Shown: piece by piece, positions 41,701 to 50,031 of the stretch
Numbering within the stretch: position 1 is the stretch's first letter
Layout of the letters: each line of letters begins with the position of its first letter
NCBI GenBank assembly: GCA_020850595.1
Contig: JADZEK010000131.1
Coordinates: forward strand, 27,786-91,785
Source of the DNA: Anaerolineales bacterium
GTDB taxonomy: Bacteria; Chloroflexota; Anaerolineae; Anaerolineales; UBA6663
Reading direction: 5' to 3'
DNA length: 64,000 nt
Program-made: the position numbers and the translations under genes
The notes under the pieces: model-generated
Told to the model about the DNA's origin: nothing
Database searches by the model: none
Seen by the model: the letters and a program-made list of their open reading frames with translations, nothing else

Positions 41701-44695
41701 CCGCTTGCGCCTTCTGCTGAGCGGCCATCACGTCCTTGGCCGATAGCCAGCCGATGATGGTATCGGTCGGTCCGGGGGTTTCGGGTTCGGCCCACGGCGG
41801 CAGTTCGCCGGCTGGCGCTTCCGCGGCGCTCGCCTCGGGGGTGGGCGGCGTTTCCGGCGCGGCGGCGGCCGGCTCAGCGGGCAGCTCTGCCTGGCTGCTG
41901 CGTCCCGCTAGCCAGTTGGCAATCGTGTCACTGGGGCCGGGGGCCACAGGCTCGGCCCAGGACGGCACGTCCGGCGGGATATCGGCCAGCGGCTCGCCGG
42001 CCTGAGCCGGTTGGGCCGTCAGACTGGCCAGCCAATCAAGCGTCTGGTCACTCTCGGCTGCCGCTTGCTCGGGCACAGCCGACGGTTCCGCCGCGTTGAC
42101 GCGGGCGGCGGCTGCGGCCCCAATTGATTCCGCCGGGTCAGCCTCCACCGGGGCCAGGCCCTTCAGCCACCCAGGTATCTCGGCGGGCAAAGCCAGCGGC
42201 GGCTCCTCGCCCTCCGGCTCGGCCGGGGTCTCATCCTCGCCTTGCAGCTCAAACGGCCGCTCGGCGCGGGCGATGGCCTCCGGCGAAGCCGGTTGCAGGA
42301 AATCGGGTAGTTCCACGGCGGGCTTAGCTCCCGGATCAGGCGCGGGTGCTGTCGCCGCCACGCCTGCCAGCCAATCGGGCACCTGGGGCGGGATAGGCGT
42401 GCCCGCCGCGGGCAAGGTGCGCAGCCACTCAGGCACGTTGTCCTCATCCGCTGGGCGTTCTACGGCGGCGGCGGGCGTTTCTGCCTCCGGCGGGGCCGTC
42501 TGGATCGCGTCGGCGGCAGCGGGCCGTAGCCATGCCGGCACATCGTCCGAGGGGTGAGCGGGCGTTTCCGCCTCCGCCGGAGCGGCCTCCTGCGCGGGTG
42601 GCTTCATCCAGTCGGGCATCTCGGCCGCGCCAGTCGCGGCGCTCGCCGTCTGGAGCCAGTCCGGCAGATCCTCGGCAGGTGCGGCCGCCGTCGCTGCCAG
42701 AGGCGCGGCCGGCTTCAGCCAGTCTGGGATCTCGGCGGCGGCCAGTGTGGGCGTCTCGGTTGCGCCCGCATCCTTCAGCGCGTCCAGCCAATCCGGCTCA
42801 GGCCCGCTGCTTTCGGCTGCCGCGCCGGGCCGCAGCCAATCAGGCACTTCGTCATCGCCCAGGCGCGCAGCCGGGGCCGGGCCAACCAAGGTCGCCTCAC
42901 TGTCAGCCGGGGTGCTGGCCGGCAATCGGGGCGCCGGCGTATCCATCTGGTCTGGGGTAGTCGCTTCAGTCGTGGCGGCCGGTGTTGTTGCCTCAGTCGC
43001 CGCTTCCACGCTGGCAAGCGCTTCCATGGCGTCTGCCGGGGCGGCTTCGCCCGCGCTTGCCATCTCATCGGGTTGTTCACCAATCGGCGCTTCGGCTGGC
43101 GGCGTCTCAGGCGCAGCTTCGGCCACACCGGCGGGCGCCAGTTCGCCTGTGCCTGCCGCTGCGGTCAACCACTCCGGCAACTCGCCCGCCTCCGCGGCTG
43201 GCGCGGATGCTTCTGCTAAGCCGCTCTCAGTCGCGGGTTCCACCGCGGCCGGCGGCGTAGCGTCCATGACACTGCGCATCCACTCCGGCAGTTCCGTGTC
43301 GCCGGCCTCCGCCGGAGGCATCGTCTCGTCGCCCGGCATAACTGCCTTCGCTGCCACGGCCGCACCCAGCAGCCAGGCCGGGATGTCGTCACCCTTTGTA
43401 GCGGGCGCTTCCGGCGCGGCCGGCGGCGTGGTGGCGGCCATGCTCGCCGGCGTCGCCGTCTGGGTCTCATCGGCGCCCGCTGGCTCGCTTGGGGCCGGCG
43501 GCGTGGCGATGAGCGTCTCCTCCGCCGACTCGGCTGGCCGTTCATCCAGCGCGGGGCGCATCCAGTCTGGCACGGCCGCTTCCGCCAGCGGTCCGGTTGC
43601 CGTTTTCAGCCAGTCGGGCAGGTCAGCATCGGCGGCAGCCGGCGGCGGCGCGCCGGTCACCCCCAGTTCCTGCAGCCAATCGGGGGCCGCCATCGGTTCG
43701 GTCGCCGCGCCGGGCGCGGCGGGTTGCAGGTCGCGCAGCCAGTCAGGCAAGTCGGCCCCGCTTGCGGCGGGGGTGCTGTCGGCGGCCTGTGCCTCCGCCG
43801 CTGGCGCCGGTTCAGACGGCGTCATCCAGGCGGGTTGCGCCTCGGCCGGGCGGGCAGCCGGCTCCTCAAACTTCGCCCCGATCGAGGCCAGCCAGTCGGG
43901 CGAGGCGCTGTCCTCCATGCCGGGTGCGTACTCCAGCCGGTCGAGCACGATCTTGTTCGCGTCCACGCGGCGGGCCTGGCCGCCGTTGGGGTCCACAAAC
44001 GCCTCGTAGGGGTCCAGCGCTTCCACGCGCTGGCGATAGGCCGCCGCGTCGTCGGGCCGGTCTTGTGCGCGGAAGATGCCGTACAAAATGCGGTTGGCTT
44101 CCAGGCTGTAAGGCAGCTTCTGCAAGATGCCCGAGCACGCCTGCGCAGCCAAAGCAGGCTGGTCGCTTTGCGCGTACACGCGCGCCAGCACGGTTTGCAG
44201 GTCAATTCGGTCAGGCTCGTCGGCCAGCGCGGCCTTCAGCTCGGCCTCGGCCTGCAAAAACAGGCCGCCCTGCGCATACATGCGCGCCAGCGCCCCGCGT
44301 GTCAGGCGGGCCTTGGCCGGCACCACGCCGTCGCGCCGGCCATATAAGCGGCACAGCTCCTGCTGAATGGCGCCGTTGGCCGGAGCCGCCTCAAAAGCGC
44401 GCTCCATGTGCCAGATGGCGGCGTCCAGGTTGGCCTCGTCCTCGCGCACAATCGACATGCCGACATGCGCGATGAAGTCATCCGGCGCCACCGACAGCAC
44501 CCGCTGGAAGATGTCGGCCGCGTCGCCGTGCCGGCCTTTTTCCAGCAGCGCCTTGCCCAGCATCCGGTAAGTATCGAGATGCTTGGGGTAGAAGCTGAGC
44601 AGGTGCCGGCAGTGCGCCACGACCTCATCAACCTGCTTGCGCTCGATCAGGGTGTCTAGCTGCTCGATGTACGTGCGGAGAGCGATTTCGGGCAT
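38774..44695 (-). CDS. Giant TPR protein with PDWL-repeat disordered centre
   Basis: A 1973-residue protein in three parts. Residues about 1-235 are TPR helices (HLDTYRMLGKALLEKGRHGD and similar). About 236-1780 is an Ala/Pro/Glu-rich region, likely disordered, with about 25 copies of a short motif P-[DEAG]-W-[LM] followed by basic or small residues. It also has five copies of a 38-residue unit with EALxWLExLAAxQGAN and DELLTxPEERP. A short coiled-coil-like stretch (ETEIEARFAEQRAQQEGARR) precedes a last TPR block (LLGDAYVKANRLPRALEAYR). No signal peptide or membrane helix is seen. ATG 44695 gives the TPR start. The function is unknown; a scaffold whose Trp-Leu motifs dock partners is plausible. 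Confidence 0.85.
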   Translation of the reverse strand: MPEIALRTYIEQLDTLIERKQVDEVVAHCRHLLSFYPKHLDTYRMLGKALLEKGRHGDAADIFQRVLSVAPDDFIAHVGMSIVREDEANLDAAIWHMERAFEAAPANGAIQQELCRLYGRRDGVVPAKARLTRGALARMYAQGGLFLQAEAELKAALADEPDRIDLQTVLARVYAQSDQPALAAQACSGILQKLPYSLEANRILYGIFRAQDRPDDAAAYRQRVEALDPYEAFVDPNGGQARRVDANKIVLDRLEYAPGMEDSASPDWLASIGAKFEEPAARPAEAQPAWMTPSEPAPAAEAQAADSTPAASGADLPDWLRDLQPAAPGAATEPMAAPDWLQELGVTGAPPPAAADADLPDWLKTATGPLAEAAVPDWMRPALDERPAESAEETLIATPPAPSEPAGADETQTATPASMAATTPPAAPEAPATKGDDIPAWLLGAAVAAKAVMPGDETMPPAEAGDTELPEWMRSVMDATPPAAVEPATESGLAEASAPAAEAGELPEWLTAAAGTGELAPAGVAEAAPETPPAEAPIGEQPDEMASAGEAAPADAMEALASVEAATEATTPAATTEATTPDQMDTPAPRLPASTPADSEATLVGPAPAARLGDDEVPDWLRPGAAAESSGPEPDWLDALKDAGATETPTLAAAEIPDWLKPAAPLAATAAAPAEDLPDWLQTASAATGAAEMPDWMKPPAQEAAPAEAETPAHPSDDVPAWLRPAAADAIQTAPPEAETPAAAVERPADEDNVPEWLRTLPAAGTPIPPQVPDWLAGVAATAPAPDPGAKPAVELPDFLQPASPEAIARAERPFELQGEDETPAEPEGEEPPLALPAEIPGWLKGLAPVEADPAESIGAAAAARVNAAEPSAVPEQAAAESDQTLDWLASLTAQPAQAGEPLADIPPDVPSWAEPVAPGPSDTIANWLAGRSSQAELPAEPAAAAPETPPTPEASAAEAPAGELPPWAEPETPGPTDTIIGWLSAKDVMAAQQKAQAAEAPPEASAAETPATPLEQPSAEADLDGDEALRWLESLAARQGANPDELLTAPEERPAEPPAWLADEARLEAQAETPRLEAEPAEPPDWLKALEPAVGTEPPMAAELPSGEPMTAESAAEEAALTGTTVGATVGATAEAEGAPLEGDEALRWLEGLAARQGANADELLTVPEERPAEAPAWATADLTAAEAQRPEDTIAPEAWAAETAAGEAAGPAATTPPAEMPDWLKALEPAAGLEAFESLAAEPEDSLKPTPASELPDWLKALEPAAGVAAIPAVEVEPAVPPDMPADEIPDWLRPEAAGPTPGSTEPEGEAPAWLTEAGTGEGALAAAEAVRVEPEATAALEPAAEYPAASASPEAPVAEPAALEAWLSRVEAAHPVDPFADTAQHGRSEPQYAEPLIETAALAMETPAAPDARQTEMPAPVEAEATALDGDEALGWLEGLAAAQGANPDELLTRPDERPAEAPAWIVAEAPTDAAEAVAQPTPVDEMPDWLRESMPAEITSAERMAAEIATAEAATAEPAAELVEPSLAELAAPPVDELEDTGPSRVPIVPAAAPTITAETQAEAEAVELEGDEALGWLEGLAAAQGANPDELLTTPEERPTETPTWIAAAQADLTSAEAGPAGEPEDAQAEPPALEAARPEWLPAEPATEVVAPAEATIETPAEPAALDGEEALRWLEGLAAAQGANPEELLTKPEERLSEAPTWAAAEAAKVATTGLEAATASVETEAALEPEPVAEPEPVEAITPPTWLVEAAAETPAATPADEKPAEADEATPPAGVPDLDKLSRLSERLASARRARETEIEARFAEQRAQQEGARREVEQRMAAWREAMEAEPGSSAPGAGMPTPAAKTAPLRVPEPPAPAAPAVPPPATPEPAAPSAPYVRPHTAPTAAPQLPVELPDFAAALARLTPQVQTEADLGRTIHELEGLATTEQAPAPVLRLLGDAYVKANRLPRALEAYREALSRL
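39608..41628 (-). repeat. Five copies of a 38-codon coding repeat within the TPR/PDWL gene
   Basis: Repeat cores lie at about 39608-39684, 39905-39982, 40331-40406, 41198-41273 and 41552-41628. Each encodes (D/E)G(D/E)EALxWLExLAAxQGAN then xELLTxPEERP. The DNA copies keep long identical stretches, so unequal crossing-over can add or remove copies. Confidence 0.85.
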
Positions 44696-44728
44696 GGTCG
44701 TTTGCGTTAGTCGCCGGTTAGTAAGGCG

Positions 44729-44757
44729 AGTATGCAATGAAATGGATGATTTGGCAA
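44729..44757 (-). promoter_or_regulatory. Promoter of the giant TPR gene
   Basis: On the minus strand TTGCCA (44757-44752) and CATACT (44734-44729) have a 17-nt spacer, 34 nt upstream of the ATG. Confidence 0.5.
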
Positions 44758-44805
44758 TTGCCGCCTGCTGCGCCGTGGCCTACGCCCCTGCCCGCCGCCG
44801 CCGCG

Positions 44806-45840
44806 CTACAGGCCGTGCGCGGCCCGCGCCCGCTCAATGGCCCCCGTCACCTCTGGCTCGGGGCGGGGGGCCGGCCCCAGGCTGTCCGCAATGCCGTGTT
44901 CGCCCAGCAGCGTCCGCAGCACGGTCGTCACCCCGCCGGTCAGCGCCGCCAGGTGATAACCGCCCTCCAGCACCCAGGCCATCCGGCCGCGAGCGTGCGC
45001 CTGCGCGATGGCCTGCAAGCCTTGCGTCAGTTTGGCATACCCCGCCAGCGTCAGTTGCAGGTTCGCCAGTGGGTCGAGCCAGTGCGCGTCGAATCCGGCC
45101 GACACCAGCACCAGGTCCGGCGCAAATCGTTCGGCCGCTGGTGCGATCACCTCGGCCAGCGCCCGCTCAAACGCCCGGTCGCCCGCATAGGCGGGCAGGG
45201 GGATGTTCAGCGTGTAGCCTTCCCCCGCGCCCGCGCCGGTCTCGCTCACCCGTCCGGTCTGCGGGTAGAGGTTCTCCTGATGGGTCGAGATGAACAGCAC
45301 CGACGGGTCTTCGTAGAACACCGCCTGCGTGCCGTTGCCGTGGTGCACGTCGAAGTCCACGATCAGCACCCGCCCGATACCCAGGTAGCGCTGCGCATAC
45401 CGCGCCGCGATAGCGATGTTATTGAACAGGCAGAAACCCATCGGCGCATCGGGCAGGGCGTGGTGGCCGGGGGGCCGCACCAGCGCCACGACCGTCTGGG
45501 CCTCACCGCCCACGACCGCTTCCACTGCGCGGATCGCGCCGCCTGCCGCCAGCAGCGCCACGTCGTACGACTGTGGCACCACATAGGTCGGCGCGCTGTC
45601 CACATAGCCGGGCGCCTGCCGCATCGCCTCGCGCAGCGCTGTGATGTAAGGCCGGTGGTGCGCCAGGGCGACCTCGTCCACCGTCGCCGGCCTGGGCGTC
45701 AGCGCGATCAGGTAGTCGCGCAGCGCCAGCGCCGGCGAGTCGAGCGCCGCCTCCAGCGCCCGCAGCCGCTCGGCGTTCTCGGGGTGATCGGGAAAGTCGT
45801 GCTGAACATAAGTGGGCGACGTGACCAGGGCGACCGGCAT
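44806..45840 (-). CDS. Histone deacetylase-fold protein (AcuC/acetylpolyamine amidohydrolase type)
   Basis: A 344-residue zinc hydrolase of the arginase-deacetylase fold. RPPGHHA, GFCLFNN and VDFDVHHGNGTQ hold the charge-relay His pair and zinc ligands; SAGFDAHWLDPL carries the late Asp, and VLEGGYHL the loop Tyr. Bacterial members deacetylate polyamines, acetoin-pathway enzymes or small amides. ATG 45840 is chosen because the longer frame would cover the terminator of hppA. The neighbours give no clue to substrate. Confidence 0.9.
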   Translation of the reverse strand: MPVALVTSPTYVQHDFPDHPENAERLRALEAALDSPALALRDYLIALTPRPATVDEVALAHHRPYITALREAMRQAPGYVDSAPTYVVPQSYDVALLAAGGAIRAVEAVVGGEAQTVVALVRPPGHHALPDAPMGFCLFNNIAIAARYAQRYLGIGRVLIVDFDVHHGNGTQAVFYEDPSVLFISTHQENLYPQTGRVSETGAGAGEGYTLNIPLPAYAGDRAFERALAEVIAPAAERFAPDLVLVSAGFDAHWLDPLANLQLTLAGYAKLTQGLQAIAQAHARGRMAWVLEGGYHLAALTGGVTTVLRTLLGEHGIADSLGPAPRPEPEVTGAIERARAAHGL

Positions 45841-45855
45841 GGGGGCCAGTGTACC

Positions 45856-45898
45856 AAAAAAAACAAGCGCCCTGAGCCATGGCCCAGGGCGCTTGTTT
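45856..45898 (-). terminator. Intrinsic terminator of hppA
   Basis: A perfect 14-bp stem (45861-45874 with 45885-45898, loop 10 nt) is followed on the minus strand by a run of eight T (complement of A at 45856-45863). It sits 24 nt after the hppA stop and just upstream of the deacetylase start. Confidence 0.85.
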
Positions 45899-45922
45899 GT
45901 CACTACCGTTGCGGCGTAAACC

Positions 45923-48259
45923 TTACTGCTTTAGTTCCGGCGCGGGCGCCTTCGAGCGCGCGATGGCCCAGGCCAGCACGCCGATCAGCGCCGCGATCAC
46001 CACCCAGATCACCACCTGCTCAAGGCCGGTCGCGCGCGCGTACTGCACCACGATCGGGGCCACAATCACCGAGACCAGGTTCACCACCTTAATCATCGGG
46101 TTCAGCGCCGGCCCGGCCGTATCCTTCATCGGGTCGCCCACCGTGTCGCCCACCACGCCCGCCTTGTGCCGCTCCGAGCCTTTGCCCGTGTTCTTGGCCG
46201 GGTTGCGCGGCTCGTCCTCGATCAGCTTCTTGGCGTTATCCCACGCCCCGCCGGCGTTGTTCATGAACACCGCCAGCAGTTGGCCCGAGACGATGATGCC
46301 CGCCAGGAAACCACCCAGGGCTTCCACCTGCAGCAGCAGCCCAACCACAATCGGGGTCAAGATGCCCAGCAGCGCCAGCCCCACCAGTTCCTTCTGCGCC
46401 GCGCTGGTCGAGATAGACACGGCCTGCCGATAGTCCGGCTTTACCTTGTCCTCCAGCACGCCCAGGCGGAACTGCCGGCGCGCCTCCAGCACGATCAGCG
46501 CCGAAGCGCGGCTAACCGCCTGGATGGCGAACGACGAGAACAGCCACGGCAGCGCGCCGCCAATCAACATGCCGATAAAGACCTGCGGGATGTCCACGCG
46601 GATGCCGATGGCGCTGATCTGCTGCGCCGCCGCGATGCCCAGTCCCGCCTGCGCCCGGCTCACGTCTACCAGGAACGAGCCAAACAGCGCCACCGCCGCG
46701 ATCACGGCCGAGCCAATCGCCACGCCCTTGGTAATGGCCTTGGTCGTGTTGCCCACCGCGTCCAGGTCCGCCATCGTCTGCTGGGCCTTCTTGGTCTCGG
46801 CGTCTTCCATGCCGCTCCAGGCCATCTCGCCGATGCCGTTGGCGTTGTCGGCGATCGGGCCGAAGCTGTCCATCGCCACGTTGTTGCCCGTCAGCGTCAG
46901 CATGCCGATGCCCGTCATCGCCACGCCGTACAGCACGAACGTCACGCGCTGGGCCTCGTCAATGCCGGGGATCGTGCCGAAGATGAAGATCGAGGCGCCG
47001 ATGGTCAGCGCGATCACCACTACCGACCACACCGACGACTCGTACCCGGCCGACAGGCCTTGCAAGATCAGCGTCGCCGGCCCGGTGTCGGCGCCCTTCT
47101 TGATATCCTTGACCGGCGCGCCATGCGTGCCCGTGAAGTACTCGGTCAGGCGGTCAATCACGATCGCCAGCAACACGCCCACCCCCACCGCCAGCGGCGC
47201 GCGCCACCAGCCGCCCCATTGCTCCATCGCCGCGTTGTTCAGGTAGATAAAGCCCGCGATGAAGAACAGCACCGCCGAGATCACGGCCGACGACAGGAAA
47301 CCGCGGAAGATGGCGCTCATGGCGTCGCCGCCCTCGTCGGGCGCGCGCACCACATACGTGCCGATGATGGACGAGATCACGCCGATGCCGCGCACGATCA
47401 GCGGGTAGATGATCCACTCCAGCCGCCCGGTGACGTGCCACAGCGCCAGGCCCAAGATCAGGCCCGACACAATCGTCACTTCGTAGCTCTCGAAGATATC
47501 GGCGGCCATGCCCGCGCAGTCGCCCACGTTGTCGCCCACCAGGTCCGCCACCACGGCCGGGTTGCGCGGGTCGTCTTCGTTTAGGCCCTGCTCCACCTTG
47601 CCCACCAGGTCGGCCCCCACGTCCGCCGCCTTGGTGAAGATGCCGCCGCCCACGCGCATAAACAGCGCCAGCAGCGTGCCGCCGAAACCGAAGCCCAGCA
47701 GCGCATCCGGCGCGGCGATGCCCAGGATGATGAAGATCAGCGTGCCGCCCAGCAGCCCCAGGCCGTCGGTCAACATGCCCGTGATCGTGCCGGCCCGGTA
47801 GGCGATGCGCAGCGCGTCGCCGAACGACTTGCGGCTGGCCGCCGCCACGCGCACGTTGCCTTCCACCGCCATGCGCATGCCGATCTGGCCCACCGCCAGT
47901 GAGAAGCCCGCGCCCATCACAAAGGCCAGCGCGCGCGCGATGCCGATGATTAGCCGCACCGTGTCGGGGCTGGTCCCCTCAAAACGTTCCAGCGCCTCGG
48001 GCGTCGGCGGCACGATGTACACCGAGAAAAACAGCGCAATCGTCAGCACCACGATCAGCGGCAGAATGGAGCGGAGTTGGCGCGCCAGGTAGGCGTCGGC
48101 CCCCTCCTTAATCCAGCCCCACACCTCCTGCATCTTGGCCGTGCCCTTGCTTTCGCGCAGGATTTGGGCGCGCAGGTAAATCGCATAGGCGAGGCCCAAG
48201 AGCGCCACGCCCAGGATCGCGTAGACCGCGATCTGTTCAAATGTGGTAAGACCTTGCAT
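45923..48259 (-). CDS. hppA: K+-independent H+-translocating membrane pyrophosphatase
   Basis: A 778-residue integral membrane pump with about 16 helices, which couples pyrophosphate cleavage to proton export. The substrate loop FTKAADVGADLVGKVEQGL and VADLVGDNVGDCAGMAADIF are the family signature; VGDTVGDPMKDTAGPALNP closes the site. GNTTKAITKG carries Lys at the position where K+-dependent members have Ala, so it should be K+-independent and H+-pumping. GGAGAAGAG precedes the ATG. A near-consensus promoter and an intrinsic terminator frame it as a single-gene unit. Confidence 0.95.
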   Translation of the reverse strand: MQGLTTFEQIAVYAILGVALLGLAYAIYLRAQILRESKGTAKMQEVWGWIKEGADAYLARQLRSILPLIVVLTIALFFSVYIVPPTPEALERFEGTSPDTVRLIIGIARALAFVMGAGFSLAVGQIGMRMAVEGNVRVAAASRKSFGDALRIAYRAGTITGMLTDGLGLLGGTLIFIILGIAAPDALLGFGFGGTLLALFMRVGGGIFTKAADVGADLVGKVEQGLNEDDPRNPAVVADLVGDNVGDCAGMAADIFESYEVTIVSGLILGLALWHVTGRLEWIIYPLIVRGIGVISSIIGTYVVRAPDEGGDAMSAIFRGFLSSAVISAVLFFIAGFIYLNNAAMEQWGGWWRAPLAVGVGVLLAIVIDRLTEYFTGTHGAPVKDIKKGADTGPATLILQGLSAGYESSVWSVVVIALTIGASIFIFGTIPGIDEAQRVTFVLYGVAMTGIGMLTLTGNNVAMDSFGPIADNANGIGEMAWSGMEDAETKKAQQTMADLDAVGNTTKAITKGVAIGSAVIAAVALFGSFLVDVSRAQAGLGIAAAQQISAIGIRVDIPQVFIGMLIGGALPWLFSSFAIQAVSRASALIVLEARRQFRLGVLEDKVKPDYRQAVSISTSAAQKELVGLALLGILTPIVVGLLLQVEALGGFLAGIIVSGQLLAVFMNNAGGAWDNAKKLIEDEPRNPAKNTGKGSERHKAGVVGDTVGDPMKDTAGPALNPMIKVVNLVSVIVAPIVVQYARATGLEQVVIWVVIAALIGVLAWAIARSKAPAPELKQ

Positions 48260-48357
48260 TCTCTTCTCCGTGACTTAGGCTGTAGCGGGCGCGGCTTAAG
48301 TGTGCCCGGCAGAGGCAAAAAAGTGCGCCAGAAACTTGCGTTCCAGCGCAACGCGGA

Positions 48358-48386
48358 ATTTTACCCGCCGGTTTTAGAAGTGTCAA
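48358..48386 (-). promoter_or_regulatory. Near-consensus promoter of hppA
   Basis: On the minus strand TTGACA (48386-48381), a 17-nt spacer and TAAAAT (48363-48358). The leader is about 90 nt. Nothing else is seen in the 263-nt gap 48260-48522. Confidence 0.75.
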
Positions 48387-48522
48387 CCATCTGGCCGACC
48401 AACCCGACCAACCATCGCCTCGATCCACCAGCCGTTCGCGGCGCTGGCCCAATTCGTGCTCATTCGTGGCAAATGCCTTTCCCGTCTGTGCCCAACCGCC
48501 CCCCCTGGCGTCAAGCCGGCCT

Positions 48523-49044
48523 CTACCCCCTCAGCTTCTTGTCCGGCTTTTCACCGGCCTTCACCCTCACGCTTGGCTTTTTTGGCGCGGAACTTAAGCT
48601 CACCAGCGCCGCCTCGATCTGCCGAATGTGTTCCTTGCGGTGCTCGGAGCGCAGCAGGCTCACCGCCAGGCCCTTCGCCTCCTCGAGCTTGTCCATCAAA
48701 TCCATCTCCAATTCTAGTTCGGCCACCTTGCCGTCGGCGGCTTCGGCCGCTTCCACGGCCAGGTTGGCGGCCGCGCGCGGCGGCAGCGCCAGCGCCAACG
48801 GCAAGAGCGCGGCGTTCAAGATGTTGGCCTCCACAGGGAGCGCCGCCACCTCACCCGTCTGCTGCCAGCGCTCGAACAGTGCCACGATCCGCAGATCGTA
48901 AAAGGCGCAGTGCGCCAGCACCGCGGCGATGGTCCAGCCATCGCCCAGATCGCGCGTCAGGTCAATATCGCTCATGCGGCCCACCAACTCGCGCAGGCGC
49001 TCGCGGGTTACATTGTTCGCCCTAATAATCGAACTGAGGTCCAT
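48523..49044 (-). CDS. DinB-like four-helix protein
   Basis: A 173-residue DinB/YfiT-type four-helix bundle. Three His in the usual places (VLAHCAFYD; EHRKEHI) could bind a metal, as in thiol-dependent S-transferases of this superfamily. The C-terminal 25 residues are basic and low in complexity (KKPSVRVKAGEKPDKKLRG). ATG 49044 gives the common start. It lies 45 nt after the CBS-protein gene stop on the same strand and may share its transcript. Its substrate is unknown. Confidence 0.75.
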   Translation of the reverse strand: MDLSSIIRANNVTRERLRELVGRMSDIDLTRDLGDGWTIAAVLAHCAFYDLRIVALFERWQQTGEVAALPVEANILNAALLPLALALPPRAAANLAVEAAEAADGKVAELELEMDLMDKLEEAKGLAVSLLRSEHRKEHIRQIEAALVSLSSAPKKPSVRVKAGEKPDKKLRG

Positions 49045-49089
49045 ACGCGCCTCCCGGCCGGCAGCGGCCAACTCAACGCAGCCCAGCGT

Positions 49090-49899
49090 TCAGCCGACCC
49101 GCCCGGCGGGCACCGGCGTGGCCAGTTCGGCCACCAGGTCGGAAGTCGAGATCAGTCCCAGCGGCACACTCTCCGGGTCGGCCGGGTCTACCACCACCAG
49201 CCGGTGGACATGATTAGCCCGCATCTTCTCGGCCGCCACCCGCAGGCTGGCCTCCGGCCCGATCGTCAGCGCCGGATGCATCACCCGCGTCACCGGGTCG
49301 CTGGGGTTGCCGGCGTCGCAGTAATCCAGCATGTCGAATCCCGTCACCATCCCCAAGGGCCGCCCGTGCCCGCTCACCACCACAATCGCGCGCGAGCGCC
49401 GTTCGCTCATGGCGCGCGCCGCCGCGGCAATCGTCGTCTCGGCCCGGCACGCCACGAATCCGCGCGCCATCACATCCGCCACCACCGCCCGCTCCCGGCT
49501 GCGCGGCGCCAGCCCGTGGATCAGGTCCGACACCGCGATCACGCCGATAGCGCGTTCCATGTCCGTCACTACCAGCCGGTGGATGTGCAGTTGGCGCATC
49601 TTGGCGGCCGCTTCGCTGGCCGGCGCCGCGGCGTCAATCGTCACCGCCGGCGAAGACATCAGTTGGGCCGCGCTCTTCCCACGCAGCTCAGCCAACTTGG
49701 CCGGATCATCCCCCAGCCACTCGCCGCCGATCAGGTCAATGTCCGAGACCACCCCCAGTGGGGTGCCGGTGGCGTCGGCCACGATAATGGCGTGCACGCG
49801 CTGGCGGGTCAGGATGGCCGCCACGCCCCCCAGCGGCATGTTGGGCGGGCAAGTGATCAGGATGGGGCGCATTAAGTCGCGCACACGGGTGGCAATCAT
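49090..49899 (-). CDS. Four-CBS-domain protein
   Basis: A 269-residue protein made almost only of CBS domains: VRDLMRPILITCPPNMPLGG, AAQLMSSPAVTIDAAAPASE, VADVMARGFVACRAETTIAA and VTRVMHPALTIGPEASLRVA each begin a repeat of about 65 residues. Two such pairs form Bateman modules, which bind adenine nucleotides. There is no attached enzyme or DNA-binding domain, so it probably regulates a partner. ATG 49899 is chosen because the promoter at 49948-49976 lies within any longer frame. Confidence 0.9.
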   Translation of the reverse strand: MIATRVRDLMRPILITCPPNMPLGGVAAILTRQRVHAIIVADATGTPLGVVSDIDLIGGEWLGDDPAKLAELRGKSAAQLMSSPAVTIDAAAPASEAAAKMRQLHIHRLVVTDMERAIGVIAVSDLIHGLAPRSRERAVVADVMARGFVACRAETTIAAAARAMSERRSRAIVVVSGHGRPLGMVTGFDMLDYCDAGNPSDPVTRVMHPALTIGPEASLRVAAEKMRANHVHRLVVVDPADPESVPLGLISTSDLVAELATPVPAGRVG

Positions 49900-49947
49900 G
49901 CGGTCGTCCTGGGCCGCGGCCGGGTAGCCGCGCGCAGTGAGAATTGG

Positions 49948-49976
49948 ATTATAGAAGCGGGCGCGCAACTTGCCAA
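49948..49976 (-). promoter_or_regulatory. Promoter of the CBS-domain gene, sharing its -35 with a divergent promoter
   Basis: On the minus strand TTGGCA (49976-49971), a 17-nt spacer and TATAAT (49953-49948), about 49 nt upstream of the start. Confidence 0.7.
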
Positions 49977-49998
49977 ACCGCCCCGCCGCTCGCATAAT
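49970..49998 (+). promoter_or_regulatory. Promoter of the 96-residue membrane protein gene, sharing its -35
   Basis: TTGCCA (49970-49975), a 17-nt spacer and CATAAT (49993-49998). The seven bases TTGCCAA at 49970-49976 serve as -35 on both strands. Confidence 0.65.
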
Positions 49999-50031
49999 GC
50001 CGGTGCGGTTCGCACTCTGCAAGGAGCGCCC

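Noticed and set aside
39207..41720. An 837-codon open frame on the plus strand, opposite the giant TPR gene.
   Set aside because: It is a Ser/Ala/Gly-rich mirror of the Ala/Pro/Glu-rich coding repeats on the other strand, has no recognisable domain and no ribosome site. The minus frame has TPR domains and a promoter.
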